Assembly (NCBI GenBank): GCA_037102815.1
Contig: BTPP01000005.1
Coordinates: 2,294,001 to 2,358,000, forward strand
Reading direction: 5' to 3'
DNA from: Neurospora intermedia
Taxonomy: Eukaryota; Ascomycota; Sordariomycetes; Sordariales; Sordariaceae
Length of the DNA stretch: 64,000 nt
A model generated the notes under the pieces. That model was not told the origin of the DNA. It saw only the letters and a list, made by a program, of their open reading frames with translations, and made no database searches. Below are positions 20,968 to 31,400 of the stretch, in pieces. A program made the position numbers and the translations under genes. Every line of letters begins with the position of its first letter. The first letter of the stretch is position 1.

Positions 20968-23900
20968 CTAAACGCTTCTAGCTTGGTCCACATACTCCTG
21001 GCTGGGTGTCTCGTACTCGCTGACAAAGTACTTGGTTGTGTGGCGACTGAACCAGTTGGTGAACTTGATAAGCTCCTCGCGGAGACGGTTGACTGATTGC
21101 TGGTCCATGTTCGTTTGGGCGACGAGTTCTGGGAGGGATACTGTGGCACGTGTTAGTAAGGTTGTGTGTGGAGTTACAGAAGCAGATATAAATGTATGGG
21201 TTTGACGGTGAAATCTTACCCAACAGACGAGCGAGGTGCTCGGCGCCATAAGTGTCAGAGGCGCTCTTGTGCTTCTCGTCCGTGCCGGCGGTCCAAATCA
21301 AGTGCTGCTCGTGGTATTGTGCGCGTTCAAAGCTGTGCCTCTTGTCAGTATTCCAAACCAGACGGGACAAGGAAGGGATGCAGGCCACCACTCACCGATA
21401 AAGCAGGATTCTACCTAGGCACCTGTCAAAGTACTCGCGCAACCCAGCAACGGTCTCCTCAAGAATATCCATCTGTGGCGACTCTGGTACCCGGTTGGGA
21501 CGCTCATGCTCGAGGTAGTCCTTCAGGATCTCGTCGACAGGGTGGACATGGGGGATTGGCACCAGCTGCTGGTTCTTGGTGACATTTTCCCAGTCGTCGA
21601 CGAGCAGCGCCTTGACGTGATCTGGTAGCGGGAGTTTGATGGATGGTCGGTTGTGGAAGTTGTCCTCCTAAAGTTTGAATTATTAGCAACGATCCTTCAT
21701 TGAATATGAGTCTCATCAAAAAACGGCGACAAAACGCTTGGCAAACAACAGTGCTAAACAACACGACGCTCTTGTGCCAGGGACAATCAACGGCGTGTTG
21801 GCGTGGCTGTGTCGACCCACTAGGGTGCGGCAAAGGCGACGATGTCTGTGCAGATAACTGATGGTCTGGAAGGGTGCGTCCAGACCAATTAGTCAGACTG
21901 TCTTCACCCAACGCCACCCCAGCCTACTAGGGCTGAGATGATGAGTGGAGGCCATGCGGTGTAGGATAATGACCAGCGCTTGCGAGGCCATTGTAGCAGA
22001 ATACATAGGCTGTACGATGGAATGCTGTCGCCGTTGTAGGGCGTGTGCGGGCAGTTGTCCGACAAGCAAAGAAAGGACCACAACCAGCAAACATACTTTC
22101 TCCTTTTCCACGTCCTTCGGTGTGAAACGGCATTCCCACATCTTCTTCCCTGCAGTCGGTTCCCTAGGCTTGCGTATCTTGGCGAGTGCGTCGAAGAGGA
22201 AGGTGAAAGGTCCAAAATCTGCTTTAAGAGGCGTCGCGACTCGTGTTGAGCTGCGCGAACTCCACTCTTCATCGGGCTTCTTGCAAGCCTGACCAGCCAA
22301 GGGAATGTTATAGTTTGGTGGTAGCTCGCTATAGTATGCCTCTAACTTCTCGGACCAATTGCCGTTATTCCTTGCCCTGATGATTTTGGGGTGGTTATGG
22401 CCGATGGGCGGTGGCCGCGTTGATGTCCAGCCCAGCGCGTAGGTATCGTCGAATGTCGTCCGCCCATAACGGTCGACGTACGTTGATGTGAGTTTGTTGG
22501 GCAGTCGCATCAGACGATCTGCCGGCTCTGCTAGCTTGGACCATCGCGCTTCGCAGGCTGCGAACGAGCTTATCGAGGAGCTGCGACTCTTGGTGTCGTC
22601 GTCCCAATCCCGGCCATGGCTACGCATGGAGCGCGACATGGTGATGACTTGTGGCAATCTCGGAATATATAATATGATCCTCTGATGCCAAGCGAGGAAT
22701 ACAACGGCGATGATGGAATTAGGGGATTTAGAGCCGTCTCTCCACAAAGGGATGATGGGGAGAGATCTGGTGGTGTGTTGATGTGGTGATGTTTTCCCGA
22801 AACTCGCCGCTTGCTCTCCCTGACTGAGATTCAAATAGCCCAAGCGAAGGCGAAATGTAGATTTCCAGGTGATTCCGTGACCGGCCAAGGATGCCGCGTG
22901 ATCCGGACAAAGGTGAGAGGATGATGGAAGGTGGACGGACACGAGGACCAGCAGGAGGCGGCTGACGATGATGACAAGAGGAAGGACGAATGAGAAATTT
23001 GCAGCTTCTCCCTTGTGAGAGCGGAACAAGGTTGCGCAGACAGTTGCGTGTGTTCCAAATCCAGTGACTGTGACAAGCTGCTGAGATCCGAAACGGTGCT
23101 GGTGATGAAAAGTGCCCAAAGTGTGTTGGCGAGCAGAGGGAGGGGAGTGATGTTGGTGAGTGTAGATTTTGAGAGGTTGCGAGATCCAGGGGTGGTGGCT
23201 TTACTCTCTCGCTGCTCTTGTCCAGGCAGGGCCGCTCAGGGTCCCAGCTCCGGATTATGGGTCCCTCCAAAACTCAGGTTTGGTGCCCCCCTTTCACAAC
23301 CACAGCCATGTTTGCTGTCCAGAACTACTGGATTGTGCTTTTTCCTCCATCATTTTTTTCTGTCCTGTTTTCAGGATTTTCACAATTTGTTCAGAAATCC
23401 GAGTTGTGGCTTTCTTTGTTGTGAGTTGACCCTGACACTTGTTCCCCTTCTCCGTATGCCCGAGATTTTCTGTGTCGCCTAGCAACCGACACTCCACACT
23501 TGTAAAAGGTCGCCAACGACAACCACGTGAACGAAGCCCTTTGTAGTTGACCTGTTTGCCCCTGTGTCCAGTTTTTGACCACTCGCGGTCATGAAGGCTG
23601 GGGTTGTCGAACAGATGCAGAAAGAAATAGAAGACGATGCAAAGAGGAGGATATAGGAGACGAAACAGAAGGATCAAGAAAAGAGAACGCCGCCACTTAC
23701 CGTTTCAAGGTCAAAATCACGAGCCCTTCGCGGGTTACGGTTGTTCTGTGTCGTCGTACCTGCCGCAGTTCGCTCCTCACTACCGCGGGCAGAGCTGAGA
23801 TCCGAACCACCAGGACGGCCTCCCTTCTTGGGCTGCTTGGCCGCCTTACCGGACTGCAGCTGCTTGTACTGGGCGAGGAGCTGCTGGGCGAGATCTTTGT

Positions 23901-24111
23901 TTTCGTCGTTCAACTTGCGGATGCGGTCCTGCGGCACCCAGTCGTCCCAACTGCTCTTCCAGCCCTTGTAGTGAATCTTGTAGCTCCAGCCATCGCCGCT
24001 CTCCGTTGGCTGCACGTCCAGGATTTTGGCCTCATACAGCATCTCCATGTGGAAACACAGGACGCGCTCATCCTTGGAATATGGCGGCTGGGGCGTTTTG
24101 GACGGGGCCAT
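20968..24111 (-). CDS. eaf3: Eaf3, chromo-barrel/MRG protein of NuA4 and Rpd3S
   Basis: Chromatin reader shared by the NuA4 histone acetyltransferase and Rpd3S deacetylase complexes; the chromo domain reads H3K36 methylation. Exons by eye: 24111-23701, 21667-21396, 21332-21220 and 21140-20968, giving 322 residues. The chromo barrel is at about 10-75 ([30 protein letters not shown]). A basic/Ser linker follows, then the MRG domain from about 148 to the end ([58 protein letters not shown]). All junctions keep phase, and DFDLET joins EDNFHNRPS as expected for the family. Intron 1 is 2033 nt (23700-21668), very long for such a genome, and holds a separate coding-like sequence on the same strand. 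The stop at 20970-20968 is followed by 38 in-frame sense codons (see findings). Confidence 0.92.
22097..22639 (-). CDS. unrecognised protein, first exon, nested inside eaf3 intron 1
   Basis: Open frame of 181 codons starting at an ATG in the near-ideal context CATCACCATG. It ends at a plausible donor AAA/GTATGT (intron starts 22096), in phase 0. The composition is protein-like and not a shadow of another frame: it starts [18 protein letters not shown], then has [45 protein letters not shown] and [14 protein letters not shown]. It is soluble, Trp/Tyr-rich, without signal peptide or membrane segment. I do not recognise the family. The 3' end is uncertain. The unspliced frame runs to a TGA at 21893; splicing to CCTTCCAG near 21870 would add a short tail; splicing to the eaf3 exon at 21667 is also in phase and would give a chromo-less MRG protein. 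Confidence 0.6.
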
Positions 24112-24792
24112 TTTGAGAAATTGGGGTGGCCGAGTTGTGCTCGAAAAAGTTGATATATTGCTGCTGCTATCAAACGTGGGTTTTCAGCAGATGGTCTAGT
24201 GGAAACGGAAACGGTTGGATAGGTGGATCGAGCAAGGTATGAATAACGCTTCGTCGAGTCGATGATCCTGAGATGGCGGGTGAGGTGCTGGACCAGCGAG
24301 AATAAAAAAAAATGAGTAGATGGGGAATGACGACAGAACAATATGGTGCAAGGCCCAAGTTCGTTTCGTTAGTAGGTAGATGCTGAAATTGGAGATCCCA
24401 GGAGATGAAAAATGGCAGGGCGGCGGCAGGTGTCGTCAAGTCGAAATGGTTGGTTCAGTGAGTGGCCCGGGAAGGTGTGTGTACTGAAGCTAGCTGCCCG
24501 CCTGGGTAGGAAGGAAGGGGTCAATGAAACAAGGGAACTGCCCGATTGATAGTGACCACTGAGTCACGGGACCACGTGTCGTGGGCATTTAGCGCGCACC
24601 AACGCGTCCCCTTTACTGTGCGCCTTTCATTGTTCTGCATCGGCTTCTTTTCGGTTACAAGTACTCTTTGTTCCGTTGTAATTGTGACAAATTGTTTTTA
24701 TTCCTGGTTTGCATGACTACTCAGTTCTCGAACTCGAGGTCGTCTTTATCCATTTTCGTCATTATCGCAAACAAAAAACTAAGCACGACGCA
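24112..24792. promoter_or_regulatory. divergent promoter region, eaf3 / cnl2
   Basis: 681 bp between the start codons of two divergent genes for chromatin and kinetochore proteins. It contains GACCACGTG near 24571, an E-box-like site, and GC-rich sequence. It is short enough that the two genes probably share control elements. Confidence 0.5.
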
Positions 24793-25443
24793 ATGGCACC
24801 TACTGAAACCAAGATCCTCAGCGACTACTTGCTCGTCCCCGCGCAGCTGCCTGCAATCATCTCCTTGCAAGAGTTCACTGAGCTTTTTCCGCGATCCCTT
24901 CAGTCTTCGCCTCAGATCAGAAACTTGTATCGCGATCTGCAGACTCAGAGAAATGCCGTCGTTGATTCAGTTGCGGTCGAGATCGAAGCCGAGGCCAAGC
25001 GCGGCAAGGCCATGCGCCGGGTCATGATCAAGGCCAAACGTGAGGAGGAGGCCCCAGAGAACGATGACGAAGCCGAAATCGAACGCATTGTAAGATTTGA
25101 GAATCGCCTCAGGATCGCTTATTTACAGTGACTAGTAACAGAGCTGACTAATGGCCCTCGTGGCAACTATCTGGTCTTGTAGCTGTTTGGCTCAAGTTCG
25201 CATTCACAAACTCCCAAACATAATATTGGTTCCATTCTTCCCGACCTTGAAGGCGCCGTGTCGGAGCTTGAAAGCGAGCTTCAGCTTCTTGGAGAAGAAG
25301 AGGCAGCACTTCTGTCGTCCATTCAACAGACAGTGGGTGGCATGAGCGACCTACGCTACGGCCGCTTTGCTAATGGCCAACTCCGTGATCAAGTGCTCGA
25401 GGGGCTGGCGAGCTTGCGAGACACTTGTAAATCCAAAAATTAA
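24793..25443 (+). CDS. cnl2: inner kinetochore subunit Cnl2/Nkp2
   Basis: Two exons, 24793-25089 and 25183-25443, joined in phase 0 over a 93-nt intron (GTAAGA, GCTGAC, TTGTAG), give 185 residues. The N-terminus (TETKILSDYLLVPAQLP, ISLQEFTELFPRSLQSSP, LYRDLQTQRNAVVDSV) is the signature of the fungal Cnl2/Nkp2 family. That family is part of the constitutive centromere-associated network, bound to CENP-Q/CENP-U in budding yeast as Nkp1-Nkp2. The second half has an acidic, coiled-coil-like stretch (VSELESELQLLGEEEAALL). The protein is nuclear with no membrane segment. A CENP-Q homologue lies 2.4 kb downstream, which supports the family call but does not prove joint control. Confidence 0.88.
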
Positions 25444-25874
25444 TCATATTGGTGATATCGTGTTGCTTAATCCGAGCCATCATGGTGACCCCGATCTTCA
25501 AGAATCCTGCTTGTTCCTGCGCCTTCCCTTTTTTTCACCCTATCGTTTGGAGACATTCGAACGCGTTACCCAACAATCAACAGCCGTCTCCCAACCCAGC
25601 CGTCATTCAAAGCCATTCCTTCATCATCCGCGTACTGGACGCTATGATAACTAAATCGACGGTATCTCCTCCAACTCCCTCACGTCGAAAGCGAATCCAA
25701 GCAGAGTTTTATGAACTCTGCGACTTGCATGAATTGTGAAACGGCGTCCTTGGGCTGTATAACCACGCCATAAACGGCCATTTCCTTCATATCCGTCAAA
25801 AGAGCGACAACGATACGTGTAGAGAACGCCACTCCAACGACGAGTTTAGGCAGTCCCAACTCAGGCACTCCCAA
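25444..25874. other. intergenic, convergent 3' ends
   Basis: About 430 bp between cnl2 and the convergent membrane-protein gene. Presumably 3' UTRs; nothing else seen. Confidence 0.5.
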
Positions 25875-26849
25875 CTAAGAACGGCCATCACCGGGAGCGG
25901 CTCCACGAGCAGGGTTCGCACGGCGGTTCTGCGCGCCACCCACGCTGCGGTTCCTACAACAAGAGAATGCGTGTTAGAAACCCGCCAAATGACAAAGTGT
26001 TGACAGTTTACTCACATCATCGTCCTGCTGAAGAAGGATACAAAGAGCATCATGGCCCACGAGGGGACGATGCTCAAGTAGTGGAGGGCGTAAGCAATGG
26101 GGACGGCCAGGTTATACCGGGCAAGGGTACCATCGAAGGGGTGGAGCGCGCCTTCGACGAGTTGAAAGCCAGCGGCCTCCTTGCCCTCCGTGGTTTCCTT
26201 ATCGAATGTCTCGAGCAGATCAGCCGCCGTGATGGTGGTGAAGTTTAGGCGCTTCCAGTACACATCGATGGCGGCGGGCGGGGGGAGCATATCGAAGACC
26301 CAGAGGGACGAAGCGCCAGCGGACCAGACATTGCAGAGGACAGGCTCCTCTTCACAATCGAGAACGGCTACATGGGGGGAGTTGGGGATAGTCGAGAACT
26401 TCTCCACCGTCTCGCCAAAGGCCTTTTCGACGGGTCCGCAGCGGCCTGTGATGTGAGGATACTCGTTAGTTCTCCAAACCAGTTTATCGCAACAAATAAA
26501 GGTTCATCATACCAAAGCACGTCTTGTTACCACCAGTAACCAAAACCCACCATTCCTCGGGGGTAGTGGCCTCGGGCTGGACAGGCGCGTACAAGGTATC
26601 CTTCCAGTTCGCGAGCGTGAGACGCTCAATGTGCTTGGGCTCTACTGAGCTGCTGGTGGCAGATTCGGTGTCGGAAACAATGGGTTTCTGCTGAGGAACC
26701 TCGTCGGCCTGGGGAACAGTAGCGCCACCAGCAGTACCCGCGAAGCTTCCGAGGAAGTTTTGAAACTTGGCCTTGTACTGGTCGAGGGGACTTTCGGCAG
26801 CTGCCAACAGAGGCAATGCCAGGACGATGGTGGACGTAGAGAAGCGCAT
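25875..26849 (-). CDS. predicted ER membrane protein with thioredoxin-like CxxxC region
   Basis: Three exons, 26849-26513, 26445-26016 and 25953-25875, give 281 residues with every junction in phase (GTATGA to CACAG; GTGAGT to TTGTAG). An N-terminal signal peptide (MRFSTSTIVLALPLLAAAES) is followed by a linker rich in Ser, Pro and acidic residues. A folded part starts at about 78, with WWVLVTGG, then NKTCFGRCGPVEKAF holding C111 and C115. HVAVLDCEEEPVLCNVW follows, recalling a thioredoxin-fold beta strand. A hydrophobic stretch at about 222-250 and a short Arg/Gly-rich tail (QNRRANPARGAAPGDGRS) suggest a type I membrane protein with a cytosolic tail. I do not know a named orthologue. The spacing CxxxC is unusual for an active thioredoxin, so a redox role is only a possibility. 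Confidence 0.75.
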
Positions 26850-27823
26850 TGTGTCTGGACTGGGGAGGAAAACCGTGAAGCTCGACTGGAACCGTTCAGA
26901 ATGTTGGACGGAGAACGGATCGTACAGGCAATTTCACAGCAAAAGATAATCAGATGTCAAGCTGTCTTTTTGGTGTGAGCCCCAATGATGTGATGTAAGG
27001 ACACCCGTTCTCAACGAAATCTGGCCGAGCAATGAGGGGCCTGGCCGTACCTATCAGACGAGAGCCTGGGGTCTCCAGTCTGTAGCTCAATGCGGGCGGG
27101 TGGAGTAAGATATTGGTGATCAATTCGGCGGGCAGGCCGAACGGGACAGAAGGGGACGGAGACTATGCTAAAAACTTGAACTGAGAGAAGATATGGCGCG
27201 TTGCAGATGATGATTGAATGGACATCTAACAACACGAGCACAAGAGACCAACAGGAGTAGATTTTCCAAAAAGCAACAGATAGACTCGGGTTTAATTGAC
27301 AAAATCGAGCAAGTAGGTTGCCGCCGTCGGTCCAGCGTTCTCGGCCCATTCCCAGCATTACGATACAAGCGGGGAACCGTAGCAACAGAGAAGCAGGTGT
27401 CAGGGCTCAGGGGCCAACTGGGGGAAGCTTCAGCTTGAGACCCTTCAGTTCTGTTCACAGTTTTAACCGGCCACCCAACCAGGCTCCTCGGATTTTAGCG
27501 AGTGTGAGCAGAACCCCACAAACCCCAACCCGAGGATCCTGTCGTGCCTGCCAGATGATGTGAGCCAAGCATTGGATGCCAAGAATGCCAAGATTCTTAT
27601 CAGTATCAATGACAACTTAAGGATGGAACTGAAGTGAGCGGGCACGGTGGGTATCAAAGCACCAGCCACAGTACAGTAACATCGTTGCGAGCTGTCATTG
27701 CTGTGGCTTAATTTCGAGGGGCAGTTACAGTTAGTTTACTGGCACCTTGACGACCTCAACTTCAACACTCAGTCATACTACGTATTCATTTGTATCGACG
27801 GCGCTTAACTGTTTACTTCAGAT
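26850..27823. promoter_or_regulatory. divergent promoter region, membrane protein / CENP-Q
   Basis: About 1 kb between the divergent genes. It should contain both promoters; no other gene or RNA is seen. Confidence 0.5.
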
Positions 27824-29824
27824 ATGGTAATATCAATTGGCTTCCTTTGAAATGCCCCAAGCTAACTATGATAAAAGGCGCCCGAAATACCAAATCAAAA
27901 GAGGAAACGCGGTCGTCCACCTAACGCGTCCAAGGCTGGAGAAGACGCGTCGGGGCGCGCAGAAGAGACAACAACAAGGAAGCCGAAGCCAGCAGAGGAA
28001 GCGCAAGCGGAAGATGTAGGAGGCGCATCCAATCCGGGGCCAAAGAAACGAGGACGACCTAAGAAGACGCCTCATACTGAACCCCAAGAGGAAGAACCCG
28101 CGCCTGCTGTCGTTGAGAAGCAGTCCAAACGAGGCCCCAAAGCTAGAGAGGAAACTATCGCGGAGGAACCGCTCAACCCTAGGAAGAGAGGGCGACCACC
28201 CAAGGACCGTACGGAAGATGTCAGTACCAATGCGCCTGCAGAGGAAACGAGGCCACGGAAACGGAGGAGGCCCACTCCTGCTGCGGAGGAGTCAGTAGAA
28301 GACGAGGTCCAACCAGATCCGGAACCAACCAAAAGACCAAGAGGGAGGCCGAGCAAGGACAACGGAAAGGCGATAGCGAAGGGCGTGCGAGGCAGAAAAG
28401 AAGTAGCGTCCATCGAGGAGGAACCAGCACAGGAGGAGGACGTCCGCCGAAGTACAAGATCAACCAATCCAAGTCAGCATTCCTCCAAAACAACTCAACG
28501 TGGCAAGGAGAATAGACGAGATCCGTCAGCACACCAGGACAACAGTCGCTCATCACTAGACGAAGTATCTGCCTCTCAAGCTCAGAATCGGATGTCTCCT
28601 CCGCACAACGAACAGACCACCAAGAGCAGGAAAGGAAAGAAGGTTGCCGAAGCCGAGGGCGCAGACGTTGAGGAGGCGGCGCCAACACGACAACGTCGAA
28701 GGGGCCAAACTGCTCCAGAAGCAGAAGATTCCGAGCGTCCTGAAGCTGCCCGGAAAAACAAGCGCGGGCCAGCACATCGTCCCCCCAATGCTACCATAAG
28801 AGAGAAGGCTGTACCTGCAGCCGCTGCTAAGCAACAGCGGACAGAGAAACGGTCAGCCAAGGACTCCGATACGAATACCCCGGGGCCAACAGAAAAGCCA
28901 CGACGACGGAAAAATGTAGAGCCGGACGAAAATGAAGAGCCTCCTGCTCACCAACAACCCAAAGAACCAAAGGAAAAGCCCCCGCCTGTCCCCAAATACC
29001 GCCACCTCACTTCTCGCACCCGACAGATCCCCCGATCCACCATCGCCTCCAAATGGTCACCGCTCGATCCCCCCTCCATCGCCGCAGTAGACAGCATTAT
29101 CGCCGACGCCCATCGCCCGATCCTCTTCAGTCTCCGCGAAACCCGCAGCGACTCGAGTCGGCACGCCCATGCCCAAGATATACTGGCCACCTTCGCGTCT
29201 CGTCTACACAAGAAGCTGGAGAAGGGCATGCCATTTCCGCCACCTTCCATTCCTTCTGTCTCCAAGCAGCCGAGGGACATCAACGGCGAACCAGCAGGCC
29301 CAAGTCACGAAGCGGAGTTCGACTTTGAGAAGACCGTCAACGCGATCCAAGCGCTTGAGAGGACGCTCGATCCACTGCTACACTCCGTCGCTCTCCTTAA
29401 GCGGGAGAAGGAGAAGGAGGAGCAGGAGTTGGAGCGGGCGTACAGGCGGTTGAGGACGCTGGAAACGAATGCGCGGACGCAATCGAGGGGATGGAGGGAA
29501 CGCGGAAAGCGGGACCACGTGTTGGCGCCGGGCATACGGCCTACTGGACCTGGTGCTGCAAGGGATTGGGAGGAGGAAGGGGAGATTGAGTTGGTCAAGC
29601 CCACAGAGAAGGACACAAGTGGGAGCGTCTTCAAGGAAATCGAAGGGGACGAGGAGCTCGTCAAGGTGGCGCAGCAGTTGGGAAGCCATATGGAGAGTAT
29701 GAGAGGGAACCTGGAGCAGATCGAGGGGGTGGTGCCTGCTATGGAGAAGACGAAGGGCGCGTTGCAGAGTGTTTTGCAAAAGTATCTCGATGATAAGCAG
29801 TATGACCAGGTTGTGTTTGGGTAA
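27824..29824 (+). CDS. fta7: CENP-Q/Fta7 inner kinetochore protein with four AT-hooks
   Basis: Exon 1 is the ATG alone (27824-27826). A 51-nt intron (27827-27877; GTAATA, GCTAAC, AAAAG) follows, and exon 2 runs 27878-29824, giving 649 residues. The C-terminal part matches the CENP-Q family (Okp1 in yeast, Fta7 in fission yeast), from about RHLTSRTRQIPRSTIASKW. A strong coiled coil lies at about 479-530 (LERTLDPLLHSVALLKREK) and a second helical stretch ends DDKQYDQVVFG. The long N-terminal half is basic and disordered. It carries four RGRP AT-hook cores at residues 12-15, 59-62, 105-108 and 156-159. CENP-Q with CENP-U forms part of the CCAN at centromeres; AT-hooks suggest direct contact with AT-rich DNA, which is inference. 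If the intron were not used, the ATG at 27824 would read into the intron out of frame. Confidence 0.85.
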
Positions 29825-30277
29825 GGCGTTGGCGGAGTTGTACTTTGGTGATGATATCCGGACTAAATGTCCACGAGTCATAGAGGATGTTGTTTATTTT
29901 ATGATCAAGCGATCAAGTCATGTAACAACAGCGTTGGACCATTTGTTGGCCATCTATCTGCGTGCCAGCCGCTATTCCTTCAGTCTCGCAAACGAGTTAA
30001 CAGGCACACATTCTATCGGAAAGCTGACTACAAGATTACGGGTATTATGCTCGTCTAGAGGTATATATGCTCATGGCGACGATCCCAACGACCAATATCG
30101 CAGGGAAACTGCGGTTCCTTCATCCCCCTTCAATCCTCTTATGTTCGATCCCTTTATGTGCCCGTTTTATACCACCGGTATCCCAACGCCAGAAATGCAA
30201 GGAACAAGACAAAAGAACTCATCTTCCCGACCCGAGGAGGGCTTATCCTGATGATGAAAGCCATCACGACGTCTTCT
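29825..30277. other. intergenic, convergent 3' ends
   Basis: About 450 bp between the CENP-Q gene and the convergent LicD gene. Only 3' UTR sequence is expected; no gene seen. Confidence 0.5.
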
Positions 30278-31400
30278 TTACAATTCCGTCTTGACCCACT
30301 GTTTCCGCCCATGGTCAAAGTGGTGTCTGTCACATTAATCAATAGTCAGTAAGTGCCATCAACTTCATCCCCCTCAACCCCAAACGACAAACAGAAGAAG
30401 AAGATGAAGTTACTCACCCAGCGAACGACTCCTCCGTCAAACTCTTCGCCCCATACTCCTCCTTCAAAATCTCCTCCACATCCCACGGCACCCACGCCTC
30501 CACGCCCTCGAACTCCGTCTTCCTCAGTGGCCAAATCTGTCTCGTCCCATAGCCATGATAATTCTTATCACTCCACACCCCTTGTCTCGTCCCCGTCTGT
30601 TCGCGATCCTCACTCAAGCCCGTAATGTCCACATACATACCATTCTCCATATCGATCCACCGCGCATCAATCACATTCATCCCCTCCAACCTCGTTCTCT
30701 GCGCCCAGTACGGGTTCACATCCAACAAGTACTTTTTGACATTGACATCGCCCTGCTTGCCCAGCCCTTCCTTCTCCTCTTGTTCCGAGAGCGTGTACAC
30801 GTAATCGAACGTCGTCTGGTTCCACTCCCGCGCCATCTCGCCCAGCGTGATGTTGCTGACTTGCACGTCGAGATCATAGTCCCACGGCATGATGGCGCCG
30901 TTCCAGTGCCACCCTAGCAGCGTGCCGTGCGCGAGCCAGGTGGTCAAGGAGCGCGACGAGGTCATGAGCAGGTAGGACCGGATGAGGTGGCGGAGGTGCA
31001 CGAGGTGGGGGTCGTAAGGGACGGGCGAGCTGAAGAAGCGGGTGTCGTAGTGACTGAGCTCTTCGGTCCAGCCGGGTTCGTGGAAGTATTTGCGTTCGGG
31101 GAGGAGAGGGTCGTCGTCTGTGTTGGTGTTGGTCGAGTCATCGGGCGTAGTGGCGGTGGCTGGTTCGGCCTCCTCTTGCGCTTGCGCTGGGGGTGAGAAT
31201 TGTCTGACTTCGGCTTTGCCTTGGGCTTGGGACTGAGAGACGGTATCGTTCTCGTTGGCTTTGACGACGGCATCTTCAATTGGGAGGGGGCTGGCAAGTG
31301 AGGATAGGATGAGGGTCAAGGCCATAAGGAGGGTCAATAGGCGATCCCTCCATGATGTCGTTGTGGCTTGTCTTCGTGCTGGTGTTAGTGAAGACCACAT
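30278..31400 (-). CDS. LicD/Mnn4-type phosphotransferase of the secretory pathway
   Basis: Exons 31400-30418 and 30326-30278, joined over a 91-nt intron (GTGAGT, TACTGAC, GTGACAG), give 343 residues. The second exon adds the conserved ending HHFDHGRKQWVKTEL. An N-terminal hydrophobic segment (about 20-38) is a signal peptide or membrane anchor. A Gln/Ala/Thr-rich stem follows, then the LicD-family core at 155-180 (WLAHGTLLGWHWNGAIMPWD) with the acidic DYDLDV motif. Fungal members act in the Golgi in mannosylphosphate transfer to glycans (Mnn4/Mnn14 type), and LicD relatives transfer phosphocholine or similar groups. The acidic motif probably binds a metal. The exact donor and acceptor cannot be told from the sequence. 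Confidence 0.85.

Noticed and set aside
22728-23270. 180-codon minus-strand frame inside the eaf3 intron
   Set aside because: Ser/Pro/His-rich, no good start context; more likely the leader and promoter of the nested gene.
27837-28019. Frame ending in a basic KRKRKM tail at the start of the CENP-Q gene
   Set aside because: It reads the intron and the wrong frame of exon 2; the correct frame is continuous with the long CENP-Q frame.
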